Below, in pieces: positions 9,876 to 19,963 of a stretch of DNA of 64,000 nucleotides. Below the pieces are notes generated by a model that searched no databases, was not told the origin of the DNA, and saw nothing but the letters and a program-made list of their open reading frames with translations. Origin of the DNA: Candidatus Nitrotoga sp. SPKER (GTDB lineage Bacteria; Pseudomonadota; Gammaproteobacteria; Burkholderiales; Gallionellaceae); the NCBI GenBank assembly GCA_003402285.1, contig QFXG01000007.1, positions 40,255 to 104,254 of the forward strand, in the 5' to 3' direction. Both the position numbers and the translations under genes were made by a program. Numbering within the stretch: the first letter of the stretch is position 1; each line of letters begins with the position of its first letter.

Positions 9876-11087
9876 ATGAAATATTTATTTGTGGGTACAA
9901 GACATAAGGCGAGCATTTTGCTCTGCCGGGGATATCAAATTCTCACTACGCTCTGCTTTTGCTTGGGAACTGCACAAGCAGTAACAGTCGAGCCTACTTG
10001 TCAGGCAGACTGGCCTGCTTGGCAAAACTTCAAGTCGGGATTCATCAATGAGGGCGGACGGGTAGTGGATGGGAGTACCCCCCGTAAACAGACCGTATCA
10101 GAAGGACAAGCCTATGCGTTGTTTTTCGCCTTGGTAGCCAATGATCGCAAAACCTTCGACAAGATTTTGCAATGGACCGAAAACAACCTGGCAAATGGCG
10201 ATCTGACCAGCCATCTGCCAAGTTGGCTATGGGGTCGTAGAGATGATGGTAGTTGGGGCGTGCTGGATAGTAATCCGGCATCGGATGCCGATCTATGGAT
10301 AGTCTATGCATTAGGCGAAGCCGGTCGGCTCTGGGGCGAACGCCGCTTCATTGCGCTTTCATCGCTGCTGGCTAGCCGTATATTACGCGAGGAAACCGCA
10401 GTCCTGCCAGGTTTAGGCCCCACTTTGCTACCTGCACCGCGTGGCTTCCAAACGGGAGAGAAGACTTGGCGTCTTAATCCCAGCTACCTGCCCATGCAGC
10501 TAATGAACTGGCTAAGCAGCCGGAGCCCTGATTCCACTTGGCAGCGAATCTCAGAATCCTCCCAAAGAATCCTTTTGGAATCGGCTCCGAAAGGATTCTC
10601 ACCTGACTGGACAGTCTATCAGGATAGCAAGGGATTCCGAATAGACAGTGCGGGAAAAGAAAAAGGCGCTGGTGGCTATAACGCCATTCGGGTTTATCTG
10701 TGGGCCGGCATGCTTGCGCCCGACGCTTCTGCCCGGTCACAACTTCTTGCTGCTTTTTCCCCCATGGCCAGCTTTATCACGCGCCACGGCTACCCACCAG
10801 AGTCTATCAATATCATCACGGGTGAAGCCAATGGTCCAGGGCCATCAGGATTTTCCTCCGCACTACTACCCTTTCTGGCCGCCCAGGAAGATAGCGCTGC
10901 CTTACAGGGACAACGCGATCGTCTAATAGCTCGTCCACCGCGGCCAGATGCCTACTATGAACAGGCGCTTTCCCTCTTTGCCCATGGCTGGATGGACGGA
11001 CGCTACCACTTCACGACAAATGGCAGCCTGCTGCCCTCTTGGCAAAAACCATGCAGCTCCGCCTCCTCCCGATTACCTTCGCACTGA
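9876..11087 (+). CDS. bcsZ: BcsZ, GH8 endoglucanase of the cellulose locus, general base changed
   Basis: A periplasmic beta-1,4-glucanase of glycoside hydrolase family 8 (403 aa), which trims nascent cellulose in other bacteria. Residues 1-35 form a signal peptide ending AQA. The catalytic acid Glu76 (VSEGQAYALFF) and the conserved Asp pair near 137-139 (SDADLW) are present. The position matching the general base of E. coli BcsZ (SYDAIRVY) is Asn269 here (GGYNAIRVYLW; codon AAC), so hydrolysis may be lost or use another base. The ATG at 9876, 10 bp after bcsB, is chosen; the open frame reaches back into bcsB. The 3' end overlaps bcsC by 37 bp. Confidence 0.92.
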   Translation: MKYLFVGTRHKASILLCRGYQILTTLCFCLGTAQAVTVEPTCQADWPAWQNFKSGFINEGGRVVDGSTPRKQTVSEGQAYALFFALVANDRKTFDKILQWTENNLANGDLTSHLPSWLWGRRDDGSWGVLDSNPASDADLWIVYALGEAGRLWGERRFIALSSLLASRILREETAVLPGLGPTLLPAPRGFQTGEKTWRLNPSYLPMQLMNWLSSRSPDSTWQRISESSQRILLESAPKGFSPDWTVYQDSKGFRIDSAGKEKGAGGYNAIRVYLWAGMLAPDASARSQLLAAFSPMASFITRHGYPPESINIITGEANGPGPSGFSSALLPFLAAQEDSAALQGQRDRLIARPPRPDAYYEQALSLFAHGWMDGRYHFTTNGSLLPSWQKPCSSASSRLPSH

Positions 11088-14000
11088 CTCTGGCTGGGTT
11101 GCTAAGTATTCCAGCCCTTGCCCGTTCAGAAAATAACGCTAGCGCCGACCTGCTGCGCAGCGCTCACATGTGGGAAGCCAAGGATCGCCCGGATTTAGCA
11201 CGTGTCATACTAGAAAAATTACTGACCATCGAATCCAACCCAGAAGTACTATTTATGCTGGGAAGCATTGAGCTACGGTCAGGAAATATAAAACTTGCCG
11301 GCGATTATTTACATCGCCTGGAACAGCATTATCCTCACCACCCCAAAACTCTGGGTCTGCGCAGCCTGTATCGGGTTAACACCACTGAAAAACAGACTCT
11401 GGCAAACGCACGCCTGATGGCCAGAGCCGGCAATACCAAGGAAGCTGCCAAAATCATGCGCCGGTTATTTCCAGAAGCTCCTCCTCCCGGTGAACTCGGA
11501 CTCGAATATTACCAACTCGTAAGTAGCACTGCCGCAGATCAGCAAACAGCAAAATCCGCTCTCGACAACCTTTACCGGGAAACAGGAGAAGCGCGCTACC
11601 GCCTTGCCTGGCTTAAGCTGCAAAACAATCAGCGTAGCAACCAGGAAATCCTGCAAGGTTATGAATCCTTGGCCGCTGCGCCCGACGTTAATCGACAAAA
11701 ATTACGCGAAAACTGGTGGGCTGCCATAAAACGTCTGGCAGCAGCACCGGCAACCCTGCCTTGGATCCGCCGCTATTTAAAAGAATTTCCAAACGACCAG
11801 AATGCCATCGAATATCTGGCAGAACTACAACAATTACATGAAAAAGCGCTGCGCATCGCCAACGACCCTGCGGTACGTGCCCGTCAAACTGGGATCACTT
11901 TTCTGGAACACGATCAGCTGGAAGATGCCCAACGTGAGCTGCAAAAGTCGCTATCAAAGCGCCCCAAAGATCCCCAAGTGCTCGGTAGCATGGGCTTGCT
12001 TCGCTTGCGCCAGGGACAGCACGAAGAGGCTAAAAGCTGGTTTCAGCGTGCAGCCAAGGCTGAACCGGGCAGCAACAAATGGTCTGGTTTGATCCGCACC
12101 GCAACTTTCTGGGGACAAATGAAACGGGCCGATGAGCTACTCGAAGCCGGGAAACTGGTTGAAGCACAACAATTTGCACGACAAGCACTGAGTATCGATC
12201 CAAACAATGCTGATGGACTCGCTCTACTGGGCAATATTCTCGACCGGAGTCAGCATCTAGCCGATGCCGAATCACTCTACCGTGAGGCACTCAAACGCGA
12301 TGTGGGCAATACGTCGGCTATGCGCGGCCTACTTACACTGCTCTCACGTAGCGAACGTCGCGATGAAGCTCAAGCGTTGATTGCCACATTCCGCCAGAAT
12401 AACCCCAAAGAAGTTAATCGATTCAACGAAAGCCAAGCCAGCCTGCTACGTGATGAAGCCGAGGCATTCATCAGCGCTCACCAGCCCAGCCACGCCCTGC
12501 TAGCATTAGAAACCGCTGTACAACTCGCCCCCCGTGATGCCTGGATTCGCCATGACCTAGCAAATCTGTACGAGAGTTTGGGCTTGCCGATTCTCAGTCG
12601 TCGTGTAATGGCAGAGGGTATTGCGCTGGTTCCAAACGAGCCATCCATGAACTATGCCTATGCTTTAGTGCTGTCTGCCCAAGAACGGGAAATAGAAGCA
12701 CTGCAACGCTTAGCCCGTATTCCCCCGTCCGCACGTTCCAGCGCCATGAATGAACTGGAAACGCGTACATGGATCAAATTGCGCATTCGTCAGGCCACAA
12801 AACTCCAGGCTAATGAAAGAAAAGACGAAGCGATCCGAATGCTGCTCCTTGCGGAACAACATGCCGCAAACAACAATCCAAATGCAATCGAACAAGTGTC
12901 GGAAGGCTGGTTTAGTCTGGAGCAACCGGCTCGCGGCCTCGCCCTGATGAAACGACACCTGATTGACACGAAATCAGCGACGATGGACAGCCAACTTTAT
13001 TATGCTTCATTGCTCAATCGAGCCAAACAGGATGACGCCCTGAGCATTTTTCTGCTGGAACTACAGCAACATCCCGACTGGAATGACAAACAACGAGAGA
13101 CCATACTGGCAATTGAAACTGACCTTGCTGCCCGGCAAATTGAACAGCTGCTACAGCGTGGCCAAATAGCTCAGGCTCGCACTCTCGCTGACCGGGCGGT
13201 CGTTACAGGACGAACAGGCGACATTTCGACGCTGAAAGCTCAGGCCCGTCTGCTGCTAGAGGCTAACGACTGGAAAGCCGCTCTACTGATCTTGCAGGCG
13301 ATACTGGACAAATATCCAGACGACTTGGAGTCACGTCTAAATCTCGCGCAAGCTCACGCGCAGGCAGGCGACAAACAGGCTGCTCAGGCAACAATAGATC
13401 AACTACTGCCTCGTTTGCATGAGAATGATGTGGATACAAAATTGTCCATTATCCGATTGGAAGCGCGTCTTGGAAATATGAATCGAGCTAGGAAAATAAT
13501 AAAGAAACTCCTCACCAGCAACCCCAACAATCCAGATGTGATGATTCAGGCAGGTCGTATCGAGCGCAGTGATCGTCAGTACTCGGCTGCCTTGGCTTAT
13601 TTCCGCCAAGCACTGATCTTGGAGAAGCGCGCTCCGAACGTAGCGACAACCGCCGAATCCGTGCCTCTACTCGACCTGGATCCCAAACACCCATTAATCG
13701 GCTTAGCACCACAACCTAGTTACGCCTTAGGGTATCCCAATGCAGTTAAGAATTCAGACAACACCGATAAACAAGAATCTGCGACAAAATCGAATTTACA
13801 TAACCCACTCGCTCCGTCCACAACAGTACCAGGAAAAATAACTTTAATCCGCCGCCCCACCACAGCTGAAGAGGAAATTACCCGTATTGAAACCAGGCAA
13901 GACCCCCGCATTGAAGTAGGATTCGAAAAGCTCAGCAGAAACTCTTCAAACGGCACATCTACCTATCATGGAACAGAGACTCCAATAATCGGATGGTGGC

Positions 14001-15025
14001 CGGTGGGCTACGATGGACACGGTTTTGTCCACGTGGATCGGGTCAGCGTCGATGCAGGCGAACTTACTCAAGACGACGCCCCTCTCTTTGGCAAGCTGGG
14101 TGTAAGACCTTCTTCTCTTCCTCCTCCATATTCGCAAAAAGTAGAGGGCACTTCGGTCGGTATGGGCTATGAGGGTGATCAATTACACTGGGATCTGGGC
14201 ATGATCGGTATCGGCTTTCCGGTACAAAATATGGTCGGGGGTATTCGCAAAGCCTGGGAAGCAAACAACGTGGATTACGCCCTTGAAATTTTCCGTCGCC
14301 CACAAACTAACAGCCTACTTTCCTATGCTGGCACACGCGATCCCGCTACAGGTGAAATCTGGGGAGGTGTCGCCTATACTGGATTTAGCGGTCGAATCGC
14401 CCACACTTTTGGTCAGTTTAATACCTTCGCCAGCGCGGAATATGGCCTATTACGGGGCAAAAATGTACTCGATAACAGCCGTATCGCCCTACGTACTGGC
14501 ATAGACAAAGACGTGCTACGCCGGGAAAACATGTGGGTCAATCTGGGATTCACGCTAACCCACTGGCGCTACAAAGAAAACGAATCTTTCTACACTTTTG
14601 GTCATGGCGGTTACTACAGCCCACAAAAGTACACTTCAGTAAACATGCCGATAGAGTGGGCAGGTCGCAGCGGAAAACTTTCCTATTTGGTGCGAGGCTC
14701 AACCTCTTTCGCCTGGACTTTTGAAAAACGTATGCCTTATTACCCAACCGACAGCGCGTTACAAAATGATGCTGTCAATAGTGGAAATGGAATCGACTCT
14801 GGATTTTATCCCGGGGGGGACGGCGGTGGAAAAGGCTATTCCCTGCGGTTGGCAACCGAATATCAGATTACGCCCCATTTAGCTATTGGGGGATACCACA
14901 ACATGGATCGCACAGCTTTCTATACTCCAAATCTAACTTTCGTCTACTTACGCTACCTGTTTAAGGCTCATTCAGAACCAGTGCGCTTCCCACCGATAAC
15001 GGCTAGGCCTTACTCCCGCTTCTGA
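11051..15025 (+). CDS. bcsC: BcsC, cellulose export outer-membrane protein with TPR domain
   Basis: BcsC (1324 aa) carries cellulose across the periplasm and outer membrane. A signal peptide (residues 1-25, ending ALAR) is followed by about 850 residues of tetratricopeptide repeats (for example QHEEAKSWFQRAAKAEPG and AESLYREALKRDVGN). A Ser/Pro-rich linker and a C-terminal beta-barrel of about 350 residues follow, ending in Phe. The ATG at 11051, inside the end of bcsZ, gives a clean signal peptide; a TTG lies four codons upstream. The stop abuts the stop of the convergent bcsG with no base between. Confidence 0.93.
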   Translation: MQLRLLPITFALTLAGLLSIPALARSENNASADLLRSAHMWEAKDRPDLARVILEKLLTIESNPEVLFMLGSIELRSGNIKLAGDYLHRLEQHYPHHPKTLGLRSLYRVNTTEKQTLANARLMARAGNTKEAAKIMRRLFPEAPPPGELGLEYYQLVSSTAADQQTAKSALDNLYRETGEARYRLAWLKLQNNQRSNQEILQGYESLAAAPDVNRQKLRENWWAAIKRLAAAPATLPWIRRYLKEFPNDQNAIEYLAELQQLHEKALRIANDPAVRARQTGITFLEHDQLEDAQRELQKSLSKRPKDPQVLGSMGLLRLRQGQHEEAKSWFQRAAKAEPGSNKWSGLIRTATFWGQMKRADELLEAGKLVEAQQFARQALSIDPNNADGLALLGNILDRSQHLADAESLYREALKRDVGNTSAMRGLLTLLSRSERRDEAQALIATFRQNNPKEVNRFNESQASLLRDEAEAFISAHQPSHALLALETAVQLAPRDAWIRHDLANLYESLGLPILSRRVMAEGIALVPNEPSMNYAYALVLSAQEREIEALQRLARIPPSARSSAMNELETRTWIKLRIRQATKLQANERKDEAIRMLLLAEQHAANNNPNAIEQVSEGWFSLEQPARGLALMKRHLIDTKSATMDSQLYYASLLNRAKQDDALSIFLLELQQHPDWNDKQRETILAIETDLAARQIEQLLQRGQIAQARTLADRAVVTGRTGDISTLKAQARLLLEANDWKAALLILQAILDKYPDDLESRLNLAQAHAQAGDKQAAQATIDQLLPRLHENDVDTKLSIIRLEARLGNMNRARKIIKKLLTSNPNNPDVMIQAGRIERSDRQYSAALAYFRQALILEKRAPNVATTAESVPLLDLDPKHPLIGLAPQPSYALGYPNAVKNSDNTDKQESATKSNLHNPLAPSTTVPGKITLIRRPTTAEEEITRIETRQDPRIEVGFEKLSRNSSNGTSTYHGTETPIIGWWPVGYDGHGFVHVDRVSVDAGELTQDDAPLFGKLGVRPSSLPPPYSQKVEGTSVGMGYEGDQLHWDLGMIGIGFPVQNMVGGIRKAWEANNVDYALEIFRRPQTNSLLSYAGTRDPATGEIWGGVAYTGFSGRIAHTFGQFNTFASAEYGLLRGKNVLDNSRIALRTGIDKDVLRRENMWVNLGFTLTHWRYKENESFYTFGHGGYYSPQKYTSVNMPIEWAGRSGKLSYLVRGSTSFAWTFEKRMPYYPTDSALQNDAVNSGNGIDSGFYPGGDGGGKGYSLRLATEYQITPHLAIGGYHNMDRTAFYTPNLTFVYLRYLFKAHSEPVRFPPITARPYSRF

Positions 15026-16591
15026 TCACAATCCAGGCTGATAATCGATCCATGTGCCCTCAGAGCGCATCAGATAACCGTTTTCACGCCCAATGACAAC
15101 GATATCTTCGTTTTCGCTCACAAAAGGTGTACCCGGCAGATTTTGTAACCGTTCCGCCAGAGGTTTACCACCCGTTCCGGCAAAGGGACTGTCCGCGATA
15201 AAATCGGCAAGAAGTGTGCTAATTGCAAAGTAACTCACCGATTTATCCACCTGCAAAGGTTGATGTGGCGTATCTCCAGACTTACCCTTAAAACCTACCA
15301 GTTTGATGGCCGCGGGCACCAATGTGATCTTGGGATTGGGAATTTCACGCATACCGGATATCTGCACCTTGTCTCCCCGCAAAGCAGCACCATGTTCCGG
15401 TACTAAAATCACCACCACCGGCCTTCCTTTGCCCTCTAGGAAAGTAATAAAACGATCAAAATCTGACATCAATTTATCCAGTCGTGGTTTGAACGTTTCC
15501 AAACTAGAGCGTGACTTAACCCCAGAAACACGGTTTCCATCATGCAAGGCAATAGTGTTGTAGTACAAGGCTCGGGGCCGAACTGATGGCGGCTGGCGTG
15601 CCCACCACTCCGAGAGTAGCGGGAAATCCTCATAAATAGGGGTATCGTCAAAACTGTGCATCACTACGGGGGCGAAACGGTTGTCATCCAGTTTTACCCC
15701 GATACCCGATGGTTCTTGTACCATGCCCGCAAATTGGTCGAAGTGTCCATCATGGTTAAGCAGGCCCCGCACTTCGAAGCCGGCAGCTTCAAAATTACGG
15801 AAAAGATTGCATTGAGACGCATCCACTTCATACAGCTTGCGATGCGGAAGCTGCCCACAATTACTGTGAAACAAACGTAAAGCACCTGGGCCGCTGTAGC
15901 TAGCGGCAGTATTAAAACGGCGAAATACTACATCAAAACGATTTAACAGGGTCGAGCTGTTTTCACCTACATAATCCATATCGTCCCATGAAAGAGAACA
16001 GACATGTAAAAACACCACATCAAAAGGGGCAGCAGAATCTGCAATCGAGGGAAAACTTACCCGTTTGTCTTGTTCGGCGGTGTAAAAGGCTTCCAACTGG
16101 GCGGTAGGCTCCAGCTTAGGCAAAACCGTAGCGCTTCCATTCACTAACGTCGGATGAGGAGCAACAACCGAGACAGCATTGCCACCTTGCAAATTAGCAA
16201 AGGGCGCGCTCAAAATGCCAAGAAAAGCCAAAGTAGCAAAACGCAGACGACGACGAAGCAGCAGATAAGCTACCAGTAGGAGACCCAGAGCAGCAATCAC
16301 CCAGATATTTATAAAGCGGCCTAGAAGTTCAAGTAAATAATCGCCACCAAACCCTGTCAGCGCTTGCTTCTGGGAAAGCACGCGCGAAATCGGTGGCAAC
16401 CAGGAGTCATGGTAAAGCAAGGCCAGCCCCAATGGCATCGCCAGTATCGCGCGAATCAAGCGATGCCGATCAGACGCCAGAGGTAGCACAAGCACAATGG
16501 CGAAGACCAAATTAGGAAGCCAATGAAAGCCAATAAATCCGCTGTAAAATAAGCCCAGCTTGGCAATAAAATAAATACTCCAGTAACCCAT
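15026..16591 (-). CDS. bcsG: BcsG, cellulose phosphoethanolamine transferase
   Basis: An inner-membrane protein (521 aa) with several N-terminal spans (to about residue 135) and a periplasmic alkaline-phosphatase-fold domain. In E. coli, BcsG moves phosphoethanolamine from phosphatidylethanolamine to cellulose. The zinc and catalytic residues are visible: Cys198 (FLHVCSLSWDD), nucleophile Ser233 (AASYSGPG) and Glu399-His400 (LVPEHGAAL). The modification is therefore predicted. The ATG at 16591 is preferred; an in-frame TTG four codons earlier directly abuts the GGGAG ribosome site. It is the last gene of the - strand bcs operon, 61 bp after bcsA. Confidence 0.92.
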   Translation of the reverse strand: MGYWSIYFIAKLGLFYSGFIGFHWLPNLVFAIVLVLPLASDRHRLIRAILAMPLGLALLYHDSWLPPISRVLSQKQALTGFGGDYLLELLGRFINIWVIAALGLLLVAYLLLRRRLRFATLAFLGILSAPFANLQGGNAVSVVAPHPTLVNGSATVLPKLEPTAQLEAFYTAEQDKRVSFPSIADSAAPFDVVFLHVCSLSWDDMDYVGENSSTLLNRFDVVFRRFNTAASYSGPGALRLFHSNCGQLPHRKLYEVDASQCNLFRNFEAAGFEVRGLLNHDGHFDQFAGMVQEPSGIGVKLDDNRFAPVVMHSFDDTPIYEDFPLLSEWWARQPPSVRPRALYYNTIALHDGNRVSGVKSRSSLETFKPRLDKLMSDFDRFITFLEGKGRPVVVILVPEHGAALRGDKVQISGMREIPNPKITLVPAAIKLVGFKGKSGDTPHQPLQVDKSVSYFAISTLLADFIADSPFAGTGGKPLAERLQNLPGTPFVSENEDIVVIGRENGYLMRSEGTWIDYQPGL

Positions 16592-16652
16592 GAGTGCTAT
16601 CAACTCCCGAATTTTATTTGACCTGCGATCATTAAATCACGTATCTCCCAAG

Positions 16653-19187
16653 TCAACTCCGAACTAACTGACGCTGCCTAGTCAAGCCTTTAACCAGGTT
16701 ACGCCACAGACTACGGTAACCTTTAAATCCGAAAATAGCGATTTCTTTGAAGCTCTGTAGAGGACGATCTACATCCTGTTCGTTCGACCAGTTCCTCCAC
16801 GCATCGGCGCGGGCAAAAGTACATTGAACCAGATTTGCTTCCTGCTCTATGCTCAAATTATCGAACTGAACACCAAGCTTGTTACCATGACTGGCAATTA
16901 CCCTTGCAGGAAAAGTGCATTCCACTTCGCCATACCAAAGTGAAATCCAAACCCGTTCTTTCACTGGCAGTTCGAATTCCCGGTCGAGCAGCAAGCCAAG
17001 ACCAGTCATGGAATAATCTTCAGTACGACACATTCTTGTACTCCCATCCATAAAATGCAATGCCGCCAGCAAGTTGGTAGACACTCGGTGAGATACTCGC
17101 ACCTGCCTGGCTTCAGTGGCAACGCCAATAGCTGCACCCAATATGAGAAGGTTGTAGGCTGTCCAGGTCAAGTTGAGCAATACGGTTCCCATTTCAAAAG
17201 TGTTCCAGAAAAAAAATCGCACCAGACCGATGGTCAATCCCACAATATTAAGCGCAGCTAGCACAATATACGGCTTGGAAATGGTCCAGTCGAAGAAGGA
17301 ATGTTCGATCAAGCCTCCTTTAGCTGTAACATTGAATTTCCCGGCTTTCGGATTGAATATGGCAAGAGCTGTAGGCAGGATGATGTACCAAGCTAAAACC
17401 GATTCATATACCTCGGCCCAGAACGAGTGTCGATGTGCTCCCTGAATATGCGCATTAGCCAGATTGGCCTGCAACATATGGGGCAACACGTAAACGGCAA
17501 GCATAGCGGCTGCCGCGCTAATTATATGAACTTCAAAATAAAGATAGGTTAAAGGAGCGGTCAGAAAAATAAGACGCGGAATACCGTAGAAAAAATGCAG
17601 CATCGCGTTGCTGTAACAGATGCGTTGAAAGAAACTTAATCCCTTACCCAAGAATGGATTGTCGATTCTAAAAATCTGCGCCATACCTCGTGCCCAACGA
17701 ATACGCTGCCCGATGTGGCTAGAAAGGCTTTCAGTAGCCAGCCCTGCTGCCAAGGGAATATTAATATAGGCAGTGGTATAGCCAAGCCGGTGGAGTTTCA
17801 GGGCAGTGTGTGCATCTTCGGTCACTGTTTCCACGGCGACCCCACCCACCTCTTCGAGTGGCCCCCGACGCAATACCGCACAAGAACCACAGAAAAAAGT
17901 GGCATTCCAGAAATCATTGCCGTCCTGGATCAAACCATAGAACAATGCACCTTCGTTAGGGACACGGCGGAAAGTGCCAAGGTTACGCTCAAAAGTGTCA
18001 GGGGAAAAAAAGTGATGGGGCGTTTGCAGCATCGCGCAACGCTTATCCTTGAAAAACCAACCCATTGTAGACCGCAAAAAGGAATTGGTAGGTAAATGGT
18101 CGCAGTCAAAAATGGCCACATATTCGCCGTGGGTCAATTTTAGTGCATGATTCAGATTGCCCGCTTTAGCATGGACATTGTCAGGCCGAATGATGTAGCC
18201 CACACCAGCTTCTTTGGCAAAGCGACGAAATTCATCCCGTCGCCCATCGTCGAGAATATAAATATTGAGCTTATCACTAGGCCAGTCTATCCCCTTGGCT
18301 GCAAGAACCGTCGGCTCTAAAACCTTGAGCGGCTCGTTGTAGGTGGGAATGAAGACATCAACACTGGGCCATAAGGAAGTATCCAATGGCAGACTTGAGG
18401 TATGCCGCTTGAGTGGCCAGGCATTCTGGATGTAGCCGAGTAAAAGAACCAGCCAAGTGTATATCTCCGCAAGCAGTAAACAGATGGCAAGAAAAGTTTC
18501 CCACCCAGAATCCAGCGGGATGGTCTGGGTCAATCGCCACCAGCCGTAACGACATGAAGCGAGCACCGAAAGAGCGATCAATATCAGAGCGGGCAAATTG
18601 CCGGGAATACGCTGCACAAACAGCGCGGTTCCCCATAAGCAGACAAGGAATAAAAACTGTCCAAACCAGGTAAAGGGAGTGGTCACTATCAACCAGAAAA
18701 AAAATATTGACAACAGAACCAGTAACCACAATAACAAAGGTTTTCGAAAAGAAGGGGTCTCCAGCCATCCTTCCAAGCGCCGACCAAGCGCCTCGTGATC
18801 CACTGCCGGAAGAAAAGAAAGTAGCTGCTGCCCAAGCCAACGCAGGGTTCGAACACCTGCCTGCACAATCCACTCTATTGTTAAAAACAACAGATTGATG
18901 AGGCTAACCGATAAAGTTAGCAAAGTACTCCAGAGAGAAGTTTCGGTACGCGCGGCGTGGCCCGGAGGGAATATAAATAAATACAGCAACCACTGCCGGA
19001 CGCTACGCTTGTCCACTACTCCTAGTTTCTCAGCTAACCAATCCAGCGGTTCAGGGCGCGATTTAATCTTCAGATGCGCCAACTCCGTCAATTCATCAGT
19101 ATTCGACAATAAAAACAATCTCTTCAACCATAGGCTTGGTTGATCTAGTCGAAACACCCCTAAATGACGAACGATCCAATGGCGCAT
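16653..19187 (-). CDS. bcsA: BcsA, cellulose synthase catalytic subunit with PilZ domain
   Basis: An inner-membrane GT2 glycosyltransferase (844 aa) that polymerises UDP-glucose. It has the long N-terminal region of E. coli-type BcsA. Catalytic motifs are DVFIPTYNEP, DDG (313-315), DCD (361-363), FFCGS, TED (456-458) and QRIRW (494-498). The C-terminal PilZ domain carries RQVRVSHR near 694 and DYSMTGLGL, so activation by cyclic di-GMP is expected. The ATG is 5 bp after the bcsQ stop, with GGAAAGG upstream. Confidence 0.97.
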   Translation of the reverse strand: MRHWIVRHLGVFRLDQPSLWLKRLFLLSNTDELTELAHLKIKSRPEPLDWLAEKLGVVDKRSVRQWLLYLFIFPPGHAARTETSLWSTLLTLSVSLINLLFLTIEWIVQAGVRTLRWLGQQLLSFLPAVDHEALGRRLEGWLETPSFRKPLLLWLLVLLSIFFFWLIVTTPFTWFGQFLFLVCLWGTALFVQRIPGNLPALILIALSVLASCRYGWWRLTQTIPLDSGWETFLAICLLLAEIYTWLVLLLGYIQNAWPLKRHTSSLPLDTSLWPSVDVFIPTYNEPLKVLEPTVLAAKGIDWPSDKLNIYILDDGRRDEFRRFAKEAGVGYIIRPDNVHAKAGNLNHALKLTHGEYVAIFDCDHLPTNSFLRSTMGWFFKDKRCAMLQTPHHFFSPDTFERNLGTFRRVPNEGALFYGLIQDGNDFWNATFFCGSCAVLRRGPLEEVGGVAVETVTEDAHTALKLHRLGYTTAYINIPLAAGLATESLSSHIGQRIRWARGMAQIFRIDNPFLGKGLSFFQRICYSNAMLHFFYGIPRLIFLTAPLTYLYFEVHIISAAAAMLAVYVLPHMLQANLANAHIQGAHRHSFWAEVYESVLAWYIILPTALAIFNPKAGKFNVTAKGGLIEHSFFDWTISKPYIVLAALNIVGLTIGLVRFFFWNTFEMGTVLLNLTWTAYNLLILGAAIGVATEARQVRVSHRVSTNLLAALHFMDGSTRMCRTEDYSMTGLGLLLDREFELPVKERVWISLWYGEVECTFPARVIASHGNKLGVQFDNLSIEQEANLVQCTFARADAWRNWSNEQDVDRPLQSFKEIAIFGFKGYRSLWRNLVKGLTRQRQLVRS

Positions 19188-19192
19188 CAAAG

Positions 19193-19960
19193 TTACACCT
19201 TTCCGTCGAGGCTGCTTGCGGGTCCAGCAAGCAGCCAGTTGAGCAAACCGTTCAAATCATGGGCGACCAGAGAATCCGGGCTTAAGCTCTGTAAGTTCGT
19301 TCGATTTGCAACAGCACGGGGAATCGCTTCATCCCGATGCACGGGATAAGGTGAGAGTCGCATTTGTAAGGTCGATCGAAATCGTGCCAATAGATCGTTT
19401 TGCAGTGTCCGGGTACTATCCAAACCATTTACTACATAGATGAGCTGACTCCCTGGAGCGCACCGGGATAAAGTAGCTTCCACTGCTGGCAACAAAGCCA
19501 GGGAGCGAGCATCGGGCGCCAACACAGCAAGCACCAAGTCTGCTGCAACTATGGCCTGACGTGCATAGAGAGAAGGCAGACGGGACGTATCAATCAATAG
19601 AAAAGCCTCTGACGGATAATCAATCTGAGCGATACATTTACTGAGCCACTCAGGTTCTGCACGCAGATGTTGCTCAAAAGTGACCAGACTAGTTTCATTG
19701 GCTCGGCCAAATGGCAAACAAGCCACTCCATTTGAGTTGACAAGCGCACTCTTGCCAAATTCTTTCTTTGTTAAAAAATCTGGCAACAGACCACCTAGGC
19801 TCGCCTCACCGCTACCAAATAGAGTAGACAATAGGTTTTGGGGATCAAAATCCAAAGCCAGAACCGCGATTTCGCGCTGGGCAAGCAAGATAGCCAAGCT
19901 GGCCGTCAGGGTGGAACGACCCACCCCACCTGCAGCTGAAACAATAGCAATCTTAAACAT
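19193..19960 (-). CDS. bcsQ: BcsQ, MinD/ParA-like ATPase of the cellulose system
   Basis: A cytosolic P-loop protein (255 aa) of the SIMIBI class; in E. coli BcsQ is needed for cellulose secretion and associates with the synthase complex. The Walker A region reads AAGGVGRSTLTA, lacking both lysines of the classical ParA KGGxGKS loop. This resembles the altered loop of E. coli BcsQ (RGGVGTTT), so ATPase activity may be weak. LALDFDPQ and the conserved PVHRDEAI segment are present. It lies between bcsF (3 bp) and bcsA (5 bp). Confidence 0.88.
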   Translation of the reverse strand: MFKIAIVSAAGGVGRSTLTASLAILLAQREIAVLALDFDPQNLLSTLFGSGEASLGGLLPDFLTKKEFGKSALVNSNGVACLPFGRANETSLVTFEQHLRAEPEWLSKCIAQIDYPSEAFLLIDTSRLPSLYARQAIVAADLVLAVLAPDARSLALLPAVEATLSRCAPGSQLIYVVNGLDSTRTLQNDLLARFRSTLQMRLSPYPVHRDEAIPRAVANRTNLQSLSPDSLVAHDLNGLLNWLLAGPASSLDGKV

Positions 19961-19963
19961 ACA

